The notes under the pieces are model-generated. The model was not told the DNA's origin. It was given only the letters and a program-made list of their open reading frames with translations, and did not search any database. This document shows, one piece after another, positions 45,131-56,328 of a DNA stretch of 64,000 nucleotides (its first letter is position 1; every line of letters begins with the position of its first letter). The position numbers and the translations under genes were made by a program. The DNA comes from Annona cherimola (lineage: Eukaryota; Streptophyta; Magnoliopsida; Magnoliales; Annonaceae): the NCBI GenBank assembly GCA_030490835.1, contig CM059977.1, positions 8,956,765-9,020,764 on the forward strand. Direction: 5' to 3'.

Positions 45131-47248
45131 TCAGGAAACAGTTGCTGCGTTGCGAGCATAAAGATGATCAATCTCCTTCAAGAAATTCTCGGTTAAATCA
45201 GAAGCAACAGAATACTTGTTGTTGTCGTAACAAGTGCTCAAGAAAGCGGTTAGAGTAATGCGGTCTGCATTCCGATCCTTTTCAAGCAGCCTGCGGAAAA
45301 AGATGGCAGCAGTGTCTACCTTCCCCTCACTGCAAAGCTTCCTAACTAAGATGTTCCCAATCCGAACCCACTGTTTCTTTTCCAATCTATCCCAGATAGC
45401 TATACCTGTGCAGCTGTCGTTTCTCTTGCAAAATTCATAGATGACAGTGACAGAAGTAACTTCACAAGGTGAGAGCCCATTATCGATCATTGTATCGTAC
45501 AATTCTCGCGCCTGTGGCAGTCTGGATTCTTTACAAAGCCCACTTATCAGAGCTCCATAGGTAATGGAATCAGCTGCCAGACCATGCCCAGCCATCTGAC
45601 TGAAAAGCTTCAAAGCAATATTAGCAGCCCCATCTCTACAATACCCACATATCATGGAAGTATATGTTTGTTTAGTTGCAACAAGCCCGTAGCTTGTTGC
45701 TTCCTCCAATAACCTCTCACTATCCTTCATCATCCTCAGCTTGCTAAACATGGAAATCAATGTTGTGTACGTCTGAATGTCAGGCTGGCAGCCCACCTTA
45801 ATCATCTCATCCAACAAATGCTGGGCCCTCTTTGGATCAGCATGCTTGCAGCACGCATCAATGAGAATGGTATATGTCACTTGATCAGCTTGCAATCCAT
45901 GTCCAACTCCCATTTCAAGCAGCCTACGAGCCTCTCTAGACCTTCCCTTCTTGAAGAGGCCATCAGCAATTGCATTGTAAGTACACATGTTGGGCACGTA
46001 GCCTTCTCTCACCATTCTATCCATCAATCCATATGCCCGATCAAAATTACCACCTTTACAGTGCCCATCAATAAGAGTATTATAAGTGTTAGTGTTGGGT
46101 ACCAAGCCCTGCTCTTCCATCCTCGACAAAAGCATCTCTGCCCTATTCAGCTTGTTCTCCTTGCAGTAACCACCAATCATTGCCGTATAGGTACATACAT
46201 TTGGTTTGTACGTGCCGCTCCTCACAAGCTTCAAGAACAGCCGAAAAGCCCTCTCGGTCCAACCTTTCTTGCAGAGACCATCAATTAAAGCAGTGTGGGT
46301 ATACACATTTGGTCTCAAGCCTCTCCCAACCATGTTCTCCAAAACTTCAAATGCTTGCTTCACGCTGCCTCTCTTACACAATCCGTTGATCAAAGCAGTG
46401 TAGTTGATAATATTTGGTGCATTGCCCGCATTGTCCATCCTCTCGAAAAGCCCAAAAATCCGCCCAACGTAATTTGCTTGGCTGAAGAACGCATTGATGA
46501 TCACAGTACATGTAGCATTGTCAGGACAAAAACCCCTCTCCATCATTGCTTTCAAAAATTGGTCTGCCTCAACAGCACGCTCTGCTTTACAATATGCAAC
46601 GACCAGGGTCTTGTAGCTGCAAAAATCAGGCGCCACTCCTCTGTCAGTCATTTCCACAAACACCTTCCGCGCCAGCTCAACCAGCCCCATTTCAAACGCT
46701 ACACGCATAGCGAAATTCATGGTGTGGACGCTAGGAGGTAAGCCTCGGCTCCGAAGCTCAACAACCATATCCGTGGCTTCCCTCAGCTTTCCAACCTCCG
46801 CAAAATTCCTCACCATCCGCCGAGCTACCTCATGGGCCTTCTCGGAAGCGCCGGAATCGACCAAACAGGCGACGATCGTTATGTACAAGCGCATGAAATG
46901 GCGATATTCGGAGCGGCCAACGGCCCAGTCGAAGAAACTAAGAGCGACAGCAGGGCCAGCTTCTTCAACCAGCATTGCCGCGACAGTGACCACTTGTTCA
47001 GGGCTCAAGCAAGGGTCGATCCGCAGGGAAAGAAGCCTTGGGTCGCCTTCGTCGTAGCACCGACGAATCGAATCGCTGACTCCGCGAACGCTGGGGGAAT
47101 CGGAATCTGGAGGGGATCGATGGATTGCTCGCGCGCATTTTGGGCAGAGTTTGCTGATTCCAGAGGGTCGAAGGATTGATTGGCATTGCGAGAGATGAAG
47201 GCGCTGTGTTTGCGCGGTTCTGGTTCTACAGAGGAATGTGGCTGCCAT
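45131..47248 (-). CDS. P-class pentatricopeptide repeat protein (At4g19890-like)
   Basis: An intronless 705-codon frame, normal for plant PPR genes. Residues 1 to about 40 are rich in Arg, Ser and Thr with no acids (MAATFLCRTRTAQTQRLHLS), a likely mitochondrial or plastid targeting peptide. From about 172 to 640 there are some 13 tandem 35-residue repeats of P type, such as PNVYTHTALIDGLCKKGW and PNVCTYTAMIGGYCKENK; the C-terminus has no E or DYW editing domain. Such proteins bind organelle RNA and affect its processing, stability or translation. Conserved stretches (NGLCKRGSVKQAFE, FRLFLKLVRSGTYKPNV, KLCSEGKVDTAAIFF) agree closely with Arabidopsis At4g19890 as I remember it, so an orthologue is likely; its RNA target is not known to me. 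Codon use is mixed, unlike the G/C-ended SKU5-like gene. Confidence 0.9.
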   Translation of the reverse strand: MAATFLCRTRTAQTQRLHLSQCQSILRPSGISKLCPKCARAIHRSPPDSDSPSVRGVSDSIRRCYDEGDPRLLSLRIDPCLSPEQVVTVAAMLVEEAGPAVALSFFDWAVGRSEYRHFMRLYITIVACLVDSGASEKAHEVARRMVRNFAEVGKLREATDMVVELRSRGLPPSVHTMNFAMRVAFEMGLVELARKVFVEMTDRGVAPDFCSYKTLVVAYCKAERAVEADQFLKAMMERGFCPDNATCTVIINAFFSQANYVGRIFGLFERMDNAGNAPNIINYTALINGLCKRGSVKQAFEVLENMVGRGLRPNVYTHTALIDGLCKKGWTERAFRLFLKLVRSGTYKPNVCTYTAMIGGYCKENKLNRAEMLLSRMEEQGLVPNTNTYNTLIDGHCKGGNFDRAYGLMDRMVREGYVPNMCTYNAIADGLFKKGRSREARRLLEMGVGHGLQADQVTYTILIDACCKHADPKRAQHLLDEMIKVGCQPDIQTYTTLISMFSKLRMMKDSERLLEEATSYGLVATKQTYTSMICGYCRDGAANIALKLFSQMAGHGLAADSITYGALISGLCKESRLPQARELYDTMIDNGLSPCEVTSVTVIYEFCKRNDSCTGIAIWDRLEKKQWVRIGNILVRKLCSEGKVDTAAIFFRRLLEKDRNADRITLTAFLSTCYDNNKYSVASDLTENFLKEIDHLYARNAATVS

Positions 47249-47914
47249 TTACATCCAGCTTGTTTTTGCCACCTTGTCCTGCCTCCGCCCTCTAGCCCTC
47301 CTCCTTGTTTTGCATTTACCACTTTACTGATCATCAATTAACTCAACTTTCTTATTGTATTATTACTAATGTTTTCAATTTCTTAGTCATGCATTTCCCA
47401 ATTATTTATCTAATGCTTATTCAATATATGGTCGATGTTACCTCCTAATGATTTATAGACTTGACATAGACATTTTAAAAAATTAAGGCCACTTTTTTTC
47501 TTTAATTAGGCAAACAGTGTTTAATGTCGAATGTGGGTTCCGGCCGAGGTTTAGATTTCAATCAGATTAACTTGATTTTACAGATGGTTAGCTTCTTCAC
47601 GTTGAACTGTGAGAAGAATATGTCAAATAGATGTAACCATTTTGGGCTGAAGTCAATTTAATAAACTAACGTCGGTTCGAATTATAATTTGAGCTTTACG
47701 CTTAAATTTGGACCAATTTTGTTTTAGTAACTAAATTCGGATTATTTATCTTTACGATAAGATGAAACTCAATTAAAGCTCGACCTAGTTTGGCTCATTT
47801 AAATCCGGAAATCGTCTGCCGTTCGTATCGACTGTTTTGCATGTTTATTTATTTATTTATTATTATTATTTTTATTTTGACCGTTTTACTACCTGCAACG
47901 GCTTAAAAGATATA
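47249..47914. other. Upstream region of the PPR gene
   Basis: AT-rich beyond 47340. No clear TATA box next to the PPR start; C/T-rich sequence precedes the ATG. Nothing else seen. Confidence 0.4.
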
Positions 47915-48205
47915 GGGTGTGTTTGGTTAAACACAAAAACTGTTGATTAAAATTTTTCAATATGAAAATTTTCACTTTTCATAATTATTCTATTTTTAAT
48001 TATTTTTTTATATTTTTCTATATAAACAATACTACTTTTCAATCTTTTCCATACGACTACCCATATAACTAATTTATCTATTTTAATTTTATTCTTTTTA
48101 CCCCTCATTATTACTCTTATCATATCACATTATTTTCTATCAACTTGACAACTTCTACCATAAAATTTTTTTATCGAAAAGTTTCATCTCCGACCAAACA
48201 CACTC
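47915..48205 (-). repeat. Tourist-like MITE, copy 4
   Basis: Starts GGGTGTGTTTGG and ends CCAAACACACTC. Interior is the reverse complement of copies 1-3 (CTACCCATATAACTAATTTA, ACTTTTCAATC). A truncated further piece lies at 48265-48370 in the opposite orientation. Confidence 0.75.
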
Positions 48206-49637
48206 ATAGAAAATTCTGCCAACAAGCTCCTGAAAAAGGAAAGCCCTACAAATCAATTATAAATTTTTTTGATGAACAATATTTAGTGTAGAAGTAATCA
48301 GGTTGATAAAAAATGATATGATATGATAATAGTAATAATAATATATAAAGAGAATAAATAAGTTATTTGAAATTTTAATCTTTACCGACCGGTCGGTAAA
48401 ACCGGATGTTTCCGACCAGTGCTGGATCGTGCGGGCTCGTTTTGGGCCGCTGGATGAGACGCTGAAAATGTGGTGTGCAGGGAGAGGAATTAATGCTTTG
48501 GAATTTACCACACAGGCTCCTGTTAGGTTGGATTTTTTCGCACGGGCCCCTCATCTCTCTCTCTCTCTCTCTCTCATTGTGCTGTTGTCGTTGCTCTTTC
48601 CGACCACACGTTACAATCGTTCGATCGAGCAGGATTAACATCCGCCGTTCAGGCACTGGAAGGCAGAATTCCATGAAAATTTGCAAATTGCTCCTTGGCG
48701 CTGACTTGGCTCAGCTCTCGTTTCTCCTCTTCTTCCCTTCTCGCTCGCCCTGGCTCTACCTCACGTCTGGCTCTCTCTCATGCCTCCCTCCTTCCATCTC
48801 CCTCCTTGCTGCCCATCTTCAAACTCGTCAACGGCCATGGCGGACTCTAACGAGGTAAGGACGAACATGCCTAAAGAGGGACGAACATGCTTGAAGAGGG
48901 GACAGAGTACCGACTCACCCTCCATTTCTACCAACCTTGGTACGCGCTAGCACATAGCAGCATTAGTCGTCGAACTTCTCTAGCCAACCACTGTCCCCCG
49001 CATCCTCTGGAGTTTAGGGACCACATGGATTAGGGGATTCCATGAGGGCGGTAAAGCTAACATAGATCTGACCGGCTATGATCAAGAAGCCACAGACGAA
49101 GGGGAAAGCCACGAGATGGTCTGCAATTTTGTTGCTGGATCAGTGAAAGATTGGGAGTTGATTTTTATCTACTATTGAGTCAGTTGATAGAACTCCTTGA
49201 TTTGGATAGGGACGGCTGCTAGTAATGTGGAGTTCTGCTCAATAAATTTTGGAAAGATGCGGTGACATGAGATCTGGCAATGGTGGCCAAATTGAAAGAA
49301 GATGATTGGGCAGCTAAATTTGGAACCGCCGAAGAAACATCGTAGAGGTCGAAGATGGCGAGGTTGAAGGCAAAGGTAGATAGGACTAAAACCATTTGCA
49401 GTAGCGACAAAGCTGGAAAAATCCAAGGGTTCTCTTGTTTCTCGGGGGCAGACGAAGCTTTGAATGTTCTGAGTCACCACGAGGATTCTCCTCTGGAGCA
49501 ACTAGTTCATGTCATGTGCTGGAGTGTATTGTTGTAATTCAAATGTGAAGTTATCGAGTAAATTTTTTTTTTTTTTTGCTTTGATTGATGTTGTCTTTAA
49601 TGCATCGTCGAACCAAATTGTATATGGTTTTCTAATG
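48206..49637. other. Intergenic region upstream of the HSP90 fragment
   Basis: Holds a TC microsatellite (48552-48575) and a C/T-rich stretch ending at an ATG-GCG-GAC-TCT-AAC-GAG start followed by donor GTAAGG (48837-48858). That resembles a short plant first exon, and MAD is also how cytosolic HSP90 begins, but no following exon could be found. 48865-48900 repeats ACGAACATGC(C/T)T(A/G)AAGAGGG twice. 49170-49540 has frames on both strands without recognised domains. Confidence 0.35.
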
Positions 49638-49839
49638 AAGAATCTGGTGAACAAGTGAATCGAGCTGTTCATGGAGATTGCGGAGAACAAGGAGGATTAC
49701 GCCAAGTTCTACGACGCCTTCTCCAAGAACATCAAGCTGGGGATTCACGAGGATAGCCAGAACAGGGTGAAGCTAGCAGAGCTGCTGCGGTACCATTCGA
49801 CTAAGAGCGGGGACGAGATGACAAGCTTGAAAGACTACG

Positions 49840-50027
49840 TGTTGACAAAATATGTTTATTATGTAATATCATGCAAGTTGGTGTAATTATGTAAATTGTA
49901 TAAACTCATTACATATATATAGTGGACTATGGCAACCCTAAAACATAAGATAGTGAAGGTTGCCGTCGTGGAGTAGGGGAGTTCCGAACCACGTAAATCT
50001 ATGCGTGTTTGAACAATAATCACAACA
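49840..50027 (+). repeat. 5' LTR of the copia element
   Basis: 188 bp, TG...CA ends, same as 55342-55529. A TATATATA word at 49913-49920 may serve as the promoter core. Confidence 0.95.
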
Positions 50028-50040
50028 TGGTATCAAAGCA
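50028..50040 (+). other. Primer-binding site of the copia element
   Basis: TGGTATCAAAGCA, one base from the usual initiator-Met complement TGGTATCAGAGC, directly adjacent to the LTR. Confidence 0.9.
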
Positions 50041-51230
50041 AGGTTACGTCCTCTCCAGATTGATCTCCGGCAGCAGGCGTTCGGATCACCCAATGAGAAA
50101 ATAGAAGACGACTGTTGGAGGCTTGCTGTGGTGGACGCAAACTGCCAGGATCGATACCCCCACACATTTCGGTGGTGGACGTCAGACGCCAGAACGCAGA
50201 AGTACAGAATCCTGTTTTTCGCGCCCCTCCACGCGTCTCCTTTCTTGCTGGTCGCTGCTACCACCCAAAGGTCGCCATCGCCATCCGTCTCCGGCAGATC
50301 CACAGCAGATCGCCGGCCCCGTTGCAGCCTGTGTCTTCTCCGGCAGCGTTTGCCGTCTAGCGGATTGCCGCACGCTTTCGTTTCCAGCAGCAATCCAGCC
50401 GCCCCGGCCGAGGCTCCTGCTCCTCGTACGGCATTCCCGCCTCTTCTTTGCCCTCAGTAACCTTCGCTGCTTCTCTGCAGCAGGTGGCTGTCCCCATAGT
50501 ATCCCCACCGACAGCGAGGTCGCAGCTGCGGCTCTTCTCCTCGGGGACGGCATTTTTACCATCGCGCCCCTCGTTTTCCCCCGAATACACCGAACTGCCA
50601 CTCGACGATCGGATCGTGAAATCGGTCTCCGACCAGCTGCTCCGCCCACTGCTACTGCTGCTGCTTCTGCGGCTTGCCGGGACGGCACTGGCGGAAGAGA
50701 TCGAAGAGAAGAAGCCGGCGGCATCGAGGTGTTTCGTTCTCTTCTTCTCTGACTCCTCGTCCCGAACGCGAGTCCCGACTCTGTTTTTCGAGTTCCTCCC
50801 GCTGGGTTTTCTCCCAGAAGCTTCTCCGCAGCTTCTTGGAGAAGCTCCTCCGCAAGGTGCTCTCTTTTGGGCGGGACAACGGCGCCGGAGACTTGGTGGA
50901 TGCGACGCCGGAGCAGGATCTCTATTTGTGGAGCTTGGGTGCCCACTCCATCTTGCCTGCACGGCTGCTGCTGTTGATGCTTGGAGGAGGTGGCGGATGC
51001 TGTCCATCGTGCCAGGCACGAGATCCATGAGCACCGCGCGAGGCACGTAGTGGCTGCTAATGCTACAGCAAGGACTAGCAGAACGAACTGCCTTGTCATC
51101 TCTCTCTCACTCTCATCGTCTCGGCTTCCGCCTCTGATTTTGAGCAGAGTAGGAGCGGAACAGATCTGATTTTTTAGATCTAGTTTCTTGAGCAGAGCAA
51201 ACTCTCATCAGCCAGGTATTTCTGGTCTTC
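50041..51230. other. Long GC-rich leader of the copia element
   Basis: About 1.2 kb between the primer-binding site and the gag start. Both strands have long overlapping frames (for example minus 51099-50182, 305 codons, starting with the hydrophobic MTRQFVLLVLAVALAATTCL; minus 51046-50357; plus 50448-51050). Absence of stops in several frames is expected of GC-rich DNA, so none is called as a gene. The abrupt composition change from the rest of the element suggests captured host sequence. No family recognised. Confidence 0.5.
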
Positions 51231-54200
51231 ATGGCTTCTTCTTTGGGCAATAATGATACCAACATAAAGTTAACTACCAATTTGCTAAATGGAAAAAATT
51301 ATCTGTCATGGGCAAGAGCAGTTACTGTAGCTCTGAGTGGAAAATCCAAACTCGGATATATTAACGGTAAAATTTCTACTCCAAAGTCCGAAGACTCTAT
51401 TTTTGAAGAATGGTTAACTATGGATAACTTAGTCATGACATGGCTATTTAATTCAATGGAACCACAAATATATGAGATTTTTGCTTATTCGGAAAATGCA
51501 AAAATTTTGTGGGATTCTCTCAAAGAAGTGTATGGTCAAGAGAACAATGCTTCCAGGATTTTTGAATTGCAACAAGAAATTGCTCGTGCAGAACAAAATT
51601 CAGATCAATCGTTTGTTGACTACTTAGGTTTTTTGAAAAAGCGTTGGGATGAACTAAGACAATATCGTCCTCCAGTTGACACCATAGAAAACTTTTTAAA
51701 AAGAGAAGAGCAAGACCGAACTTTTCAGTTACTGGCTGGCCTAAAACCAGATTATGAAGATCTTAAGAGACAGATATTAATGAGTCCTTCACTTCCTTCA
51801 TTCTCCAATGTTTGTGCCATTATCCAACAAGAAGAAACACGAAGACGGGCAATGAAATCAGATAATAAAATAGGAACTGAAAGTCATGCTCTCGCTATTA
51901 AATCCAACCTGAAAGGAACAACCACATTTCGAGGCAGAGGACGAGGCAGAGGCCATCGTCCATATTGTGATCATTGTAACAAAGCTGGACATAGTAAAGA
52001 TCGTTGCTGGGTCTTATATCCCTATTTAAGAACCTCTAAAGGGAAGGAGTCTGATAACCAAATAGCAGCTCAAGTCAGTGCAAGTGTTCCTTCTTCTCAA
52101 TCTGCAATAGAAAGTCTAGCAAAGCAACTTCAACTTCTTATTCAGCAAAACACTTCCCAAGGCTCTTCCACATCTTTTGCTCAGCCTTCTGGTATGACTT
52201 TATTCTCTTCTTCGCATGAAAATGGTTGGGTAATAGATTCTGGTGCAACTGATCATATGAGTGGGAATGTCCATTGTCTATCAAAACTTCACTCTAAAGT
52301 AGCAATGCCTTCAGTCACAGTTGCCAATGGACAAATAGTTCCAATTCAAGGAGTTGGACAAACTCAATTGCTCTCCAACACCTCTGAAGTTTTATATGTT
52401 CCATCGTTAACCACTAATTTATTGTCTGTCAGCAAGATTACTAATGATTTGAATTGCAATGTGGTTTTTTTCTCCAAACTCGGTGATTTTTCAGGACAGG
52501 GCCACGGGGATGAAGATTGGTGAAGGAAAAATCAATCAGGGTCTCTATGTCTTAGAGACATCACAAAAGGCTTTTATTGGGGAGAAAGACACAGCTTCTT
52601 CTTTACTATGGCATCGAAGATTAGGACATCCTTCTAATCCAATACTGCACTTTTTTAATTCTTCCATGTCAGTTGCTGAATGTGAAGCTTGTCATTTTTC
52701 TAAACAGCATAGATTGCCTTTTCCAAGACATTCTAGTTTCTCACATAAACCTTTTGATTTAGTTCATTCAGATGTTTGGGGACCTGCCCCAATAGACTCT
52801 CGTGAGGGTTACAAATATTTTGTTACATTCATTGATGACATGTCTCGTTCCACTTGGATCTATTTGCTAAAAGCCAAAACTGATGTCCTGCAAGTTTTTC
52901 AGAACTTCCATAATATGATTATCACTCAATTTGGTGCTGCATTAAAAATACTGAGAACTGACAATGGTACTGAATATGTCAATCATTCTTTTTCGTCTTA
53001 CCTCACATCTCATGGCATTATTCATCAAACTTCCTGTGTAGGGACTCCTCAACAGAATGGGATTGCTGAACGGAAAAATAGACACATCCTAGAAACAACT
53101 AGAGCCTTGCTATTTCAAATGCATGTTCCAAAACAATACTGGTCTGATGCTGTTCTTACCAGTTGTTATCTTATCAATCGTCTACCAAGTCGCTTGTTGA
53201 AATTCCAAACTCCTCTAGAAATTTTACGAGGAAGAAAACCTGATATTAGTCATCTTCGTGTCTTTGGTTGTCTCTGCTATGTGCATGTTCAAAATCATAG
53301 TAAATTTGCCTCCCGTGCTCATCGATGTGTCTTTCTTGGTTATTCCTCTACTCAAAAAGGATACAAATGTTATGCTCCTGATCTACACAGGCTGTTTATT
53401 TCCCGAGATGTTTCCTTTGTTGAGAATCAACCTTTCTTTTCAACTCAGGTTCAAAGTCAGGGGGAGTATATTCACAATGACTTTGCACCTAGGCCATTAC
53501 CATTATCCTCAACTACTAATGAAGAGTCAGCTATGAGAGAAGATGACATTTCTATTTCTCCTCCTCCTGAAGACCCCGTGGTCCTTCATGAAGACCATGT
53601 GGCTCCTTCTCATGAAGACCTTGTGGCTCCTCGTAGATCTTCACGAGTTCCAAGACCTCCTTCTAGACTACAAGATTTCTATACTTATCATGCAGCAGTT
53701 TTTCCTATTCAGGATTATATAGGCTATGATAAAATCTCCATGAAGCATTCTACTTTTTTAACCAGTATTGATTCTCATAATGAGCCTACAAGTTTTCATG
53801 AAGCCATTAGCCTGCCACGGTGGAAAATTGCTATGGAAGACGAACTCAAAGCTCTTGATAAAAATCAAACAGGGATATTGTTCAACTACCAAAAGGAAAA
53901 AGACTAGTAGGGTGCAAATGGGTATATAGAATTAAATACAAAGAAGACGGATCTATAGAAAGATATAAGGCCAGGCTCGTTGCAAAAGGATTTACTCAAA
54001 CATATGGTATTGACTATAAAGATACATTTGCACCTGTTATTAAGATGAACACAGTCAGAATTTTAATGTCTGTAGCTGTTAATTTTGGATGGTCATTGTT
54101 CCAGATGGATGTCAAAAATGCTTTTTTGCAGGGGGATCTAGAGGAAGAAGTATATATGAGACTTCCGCCTGGACACATGTTAGAAGAACAAAAGCATTTG

Positions 54201-55334
54201 GTATGTAAACTGAATAAAGCGATCTATGGCTTGAAACAGTCTCCCAGAGCATGGTATAGTAAACTCAGTACTGCACTTATTAGGTTTGGCTTTGTCAAAT
54301 GTACCTCAGATTCCTCAATGTTTGTCAAAAGGAATAATCTCAAAATGGTGGTTGTCTTGATTTATGTTGATGATATAATCATCACTGGAAATGACAACGT
54401 TGGAATTTCAGATCTCAAAAAGTACTTCAGCAAAACATTTGACATGAAGGATCTCGGTAAGTTGAAATATTTTCTAGGAATGGAAATTGCTTACTCTAAG
54501 AAGGGATTATTTTTGTGTCAAAGAAAATACACTCTAGATCTGTTAAAGGAAACTGGAAAACTGGGAGCAAAACCAGTTGATACTCCAATGAATTATACAA
54601 CCAAATTTATTAAAACAAGTGAGCCACTAGAGAATCCTGGAAGGTTTCAAAGGCTTGTGGGAAAATTAATATATCTTACTGTCACAAGGCCCGATATTTC
54701 TTATGCTGTGAGCTTTATTAGTCAGTTTATGCATTCCCCTACTATTGAGCATATGAAAATGGCAGATCACATTCTCAGATATTTGAAATCTTGTCCAGGT
54801 AAAGGAATATGGATGAAACCTCATGGCCATATTAGTGCTTCTCTTCATATGGAAATCCTTGGATATACAGATGCAGATTGGGCAGGAAATCCAAAAGATA
54901 GAAAATCAACAACAGGATACTGTACTTTTGTTGGTGGAAATCTTGTAACATGGAAAAGTAAAAAACAAAACGTTGTGGCAAGATCAAGTGCTGAAGCAGA
55001 ATATAGGGCTATGGCTTCTACTGCAAGTGAACTGATTTGGTTGAAATCTGTTTTACAGGAACTAGGCTTTCACATTCAAAAGCCAATGAAATTGTTTTGT
55101 GATAATCAAGCAGCTATTCACATAGCGTCAAATCCAGTTTTTCATGAGAGAACTAAACATATTGAAGTCGATTGTCATTATGTTCGAGATAAAGTACAAG
55201 CGAAGATTGTTGAAACTCCATATATTAGAAGCCATGATCAACTTGCGGACATATTCACAAAAGCATTGCCAAGAAGACATTTCGAGGAAATACTGAAAAA
55301 AATGAATTTCACAAATATTTATTCACCAACTTGA
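51231..55334 (+). pseudogene. Copia gag-pol polyprotein gene with two frame breaks
   Basis: Gag begins at 51231 (MASSLGNND). A CCHC zinc knuckle (CDHCNKAGHSKDRC) is at residues of about 246-259 and the protease motif WVIDSGATDH at about 333. A one-base shift in a run of seven T (52465-52471) moves the reading to the next frame. There follow the GAG-pre-integrase histidines (LLWHRRLGHPSN), integrase with HSDVWGP, RTDNGTEY and QQNGIAERKN, and the reverse-transcriptase start. A second one-base loss near 53871-53874 shifts frame again. The third part holds FQMDVKNAFLQGDL, IYVDDIIITG (catalytic YVDD), YTDADWAG and RSSAEAEYRAMA of RNase H, and ends at 55334. All domains are otherwise intact, with no other stops seen. 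Confidence 0.93.
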
Positions 55335-55341
55335 GGGGGAG
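55333..55341 (+). other. Polypurine tract of the copia element
   Basis: GAGGGGGAG immediately before the 3' LTR. Confidence 0.85.
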
Positions 55342-55529
55342 TGTTGACAAAATATGTTTATTATGTAATATCATGCAAGTTGGTGTAATTATGTAAATTG
55401 TATAAACTCATTACATATATATAGTGGACTATGGCAACCCTAAAACATAAGATAGTGAAGGTTGCCGTCGTGGAGTAGGGGAGTTCCGAACCACGTAAAT
55501 CTATGCGTGTTTGAACAATAATCACAACA
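55342..55529 (+). repeat. 3' LTR of the copia element
   Basis: 188 bp, no difference from the 5' LTR seen on direct reading. Confidence 0.95.
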
Positions 55530-56328
55530 CTACGTGACAAAGATGAAAGAGGGGCAGAAGGATATCTACTATATCACGGGCGAGAGCAGGAAGGCCGTGG
55601 AGAACTCGCCCTTCCTGGAGCAACTGAAGAGGAGGGGGTACGAAGTCCTGTTCATGGTGGACGCCATCAACGAGTACGCTGTAGGACAGCTGAAGGAGTA
55701 CGACGGGAAGAAGCTGGTGTCAGCGACCAGGGAACGGCTGAAGCTGGAGGAAGACGAGGAGGAGAGGAAGAGGAAGGAAGAGAAGAAGGCGACATTCGAG
55801 GGGCTGTGCAAGACGATGAAGGAGATATTGGGGAACAGAGTGGAGAAGGTTGTGGTGTCGGATAGGATTGTGGACTCGTCGTGCTGTTTGATGACGGGAG
55901 AGTACGGTTGGACGGCGAACATGGAGAGGATCATGAAGGCGCAGGCGCTGAGGGACAGCAGCATGAGCGCGTACATGTCGAGTAAGAAGACGGGAGAGGA
56001 AGAGGCAGAGGGTTGGGCGAGCGGGAGAAGAAGAGCGAGAATGCGGCTGGCATGGACGGACAGCGAGAGGGAGAGGGCGGGACGGGCGGGGCAGCAAGAG
56101 GGAGAGGCCAGGAGGGAAGACGGGCGGGAGAGGGAGAGGGCTAGGAGGGGCTGGCCGCAAATCTCCCATTCTGACAACGGCTGGTCACAAAAGTGACCGT
56201 CATTAATTTTGCTGCTCTGCCGCCGCATTCTCGAGATTTCATCCGACGCTCCGAAACCTCTCCGCCTGATCCAACGGTTGAGAGGGATGGTCGGAGAGGG
56301 CGGTTGTCGTAAAAGATTACCGCTCGGT

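Larger units (their letters stand above)
49840..55529 (+). mobile_element. Ty1/copia LTR retrotransposon, very young insertion
   Basis: 5,690 bp between 5-bp target duplications CTACG (49835-49839 and 55530-55534). The 188-bp LTRs begin TGTTGAC and end ACAACA and read as identical by eye, which indicates a recent insertion. A primer-binding site complementary to initiator Met-tRNA (TGGTATCAAAGCA) abuts the 5' LTR and a purine tract abuts the 3' LTR. Domain order is gag, protease, integrase, reverse transcriptase, RNase H, which is the copia order. The leader from 50041 to 51230 is about 1.2 kb long and markedly GC-rich, unlike the AT-rich coding region. Two single-base frame breaks interrupt pol. 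Confidence 0.96.
49638..55992 (+). pseudogene. C-terminal HSP90 fragment, split by a copia element
   Basis: 49638-49839 encodes the cytosolic HSP90 segment from KNLVNK through [18 protein letters not shown] and IHEDSQNR to MTSLKDY. After the retrotransposon and target duplication, 55535-55992 continues in the same frame from [19 protein letters not shown] to [20 protein letters not shown] and MSSKK. The ATP-binding and most of the middle domain are absent, as is the MEEVD tail: after residue KKT the sequence runs into unrelated Arg/Glu-rich low-complexity coding. A TGA stop (49656-49658) stands where the family has Cys. This is a truncated copy, dead before the copia insertion or soon after; the frame is otherwise open and strongly G/C-ended, so decay is recent. 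Confidence 0.9.

Noticed and set aside
45234..47179. Plus-strand frames of up to 156 codons over the PPR gene
   Set aside because: Antisense shadows of a long repeat-containing coding frame; no homology and no splice context.
50182..51099. 305-codon minus-strand frame in the copia leader as a real gene
   Set aside because: Stops are missing in several overlapping frames, as expected for GC-rich DNA; kept only as a finding because the origin of the region is unclear.
49638..55992. Functional HSP90 gene
   Set aside because: ATPase domain and MEEVD tail absent, in-frame TGA, and a 5.7-kb retrotransposon in the middle.
55569..56228. 219-codon and 149-codon minus-strand frames opposite the HSP90 fragment
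   Set aside because: Low-complexity Ser/Leu/Pro-rich shadows of the AG-rich HSP90 strand.
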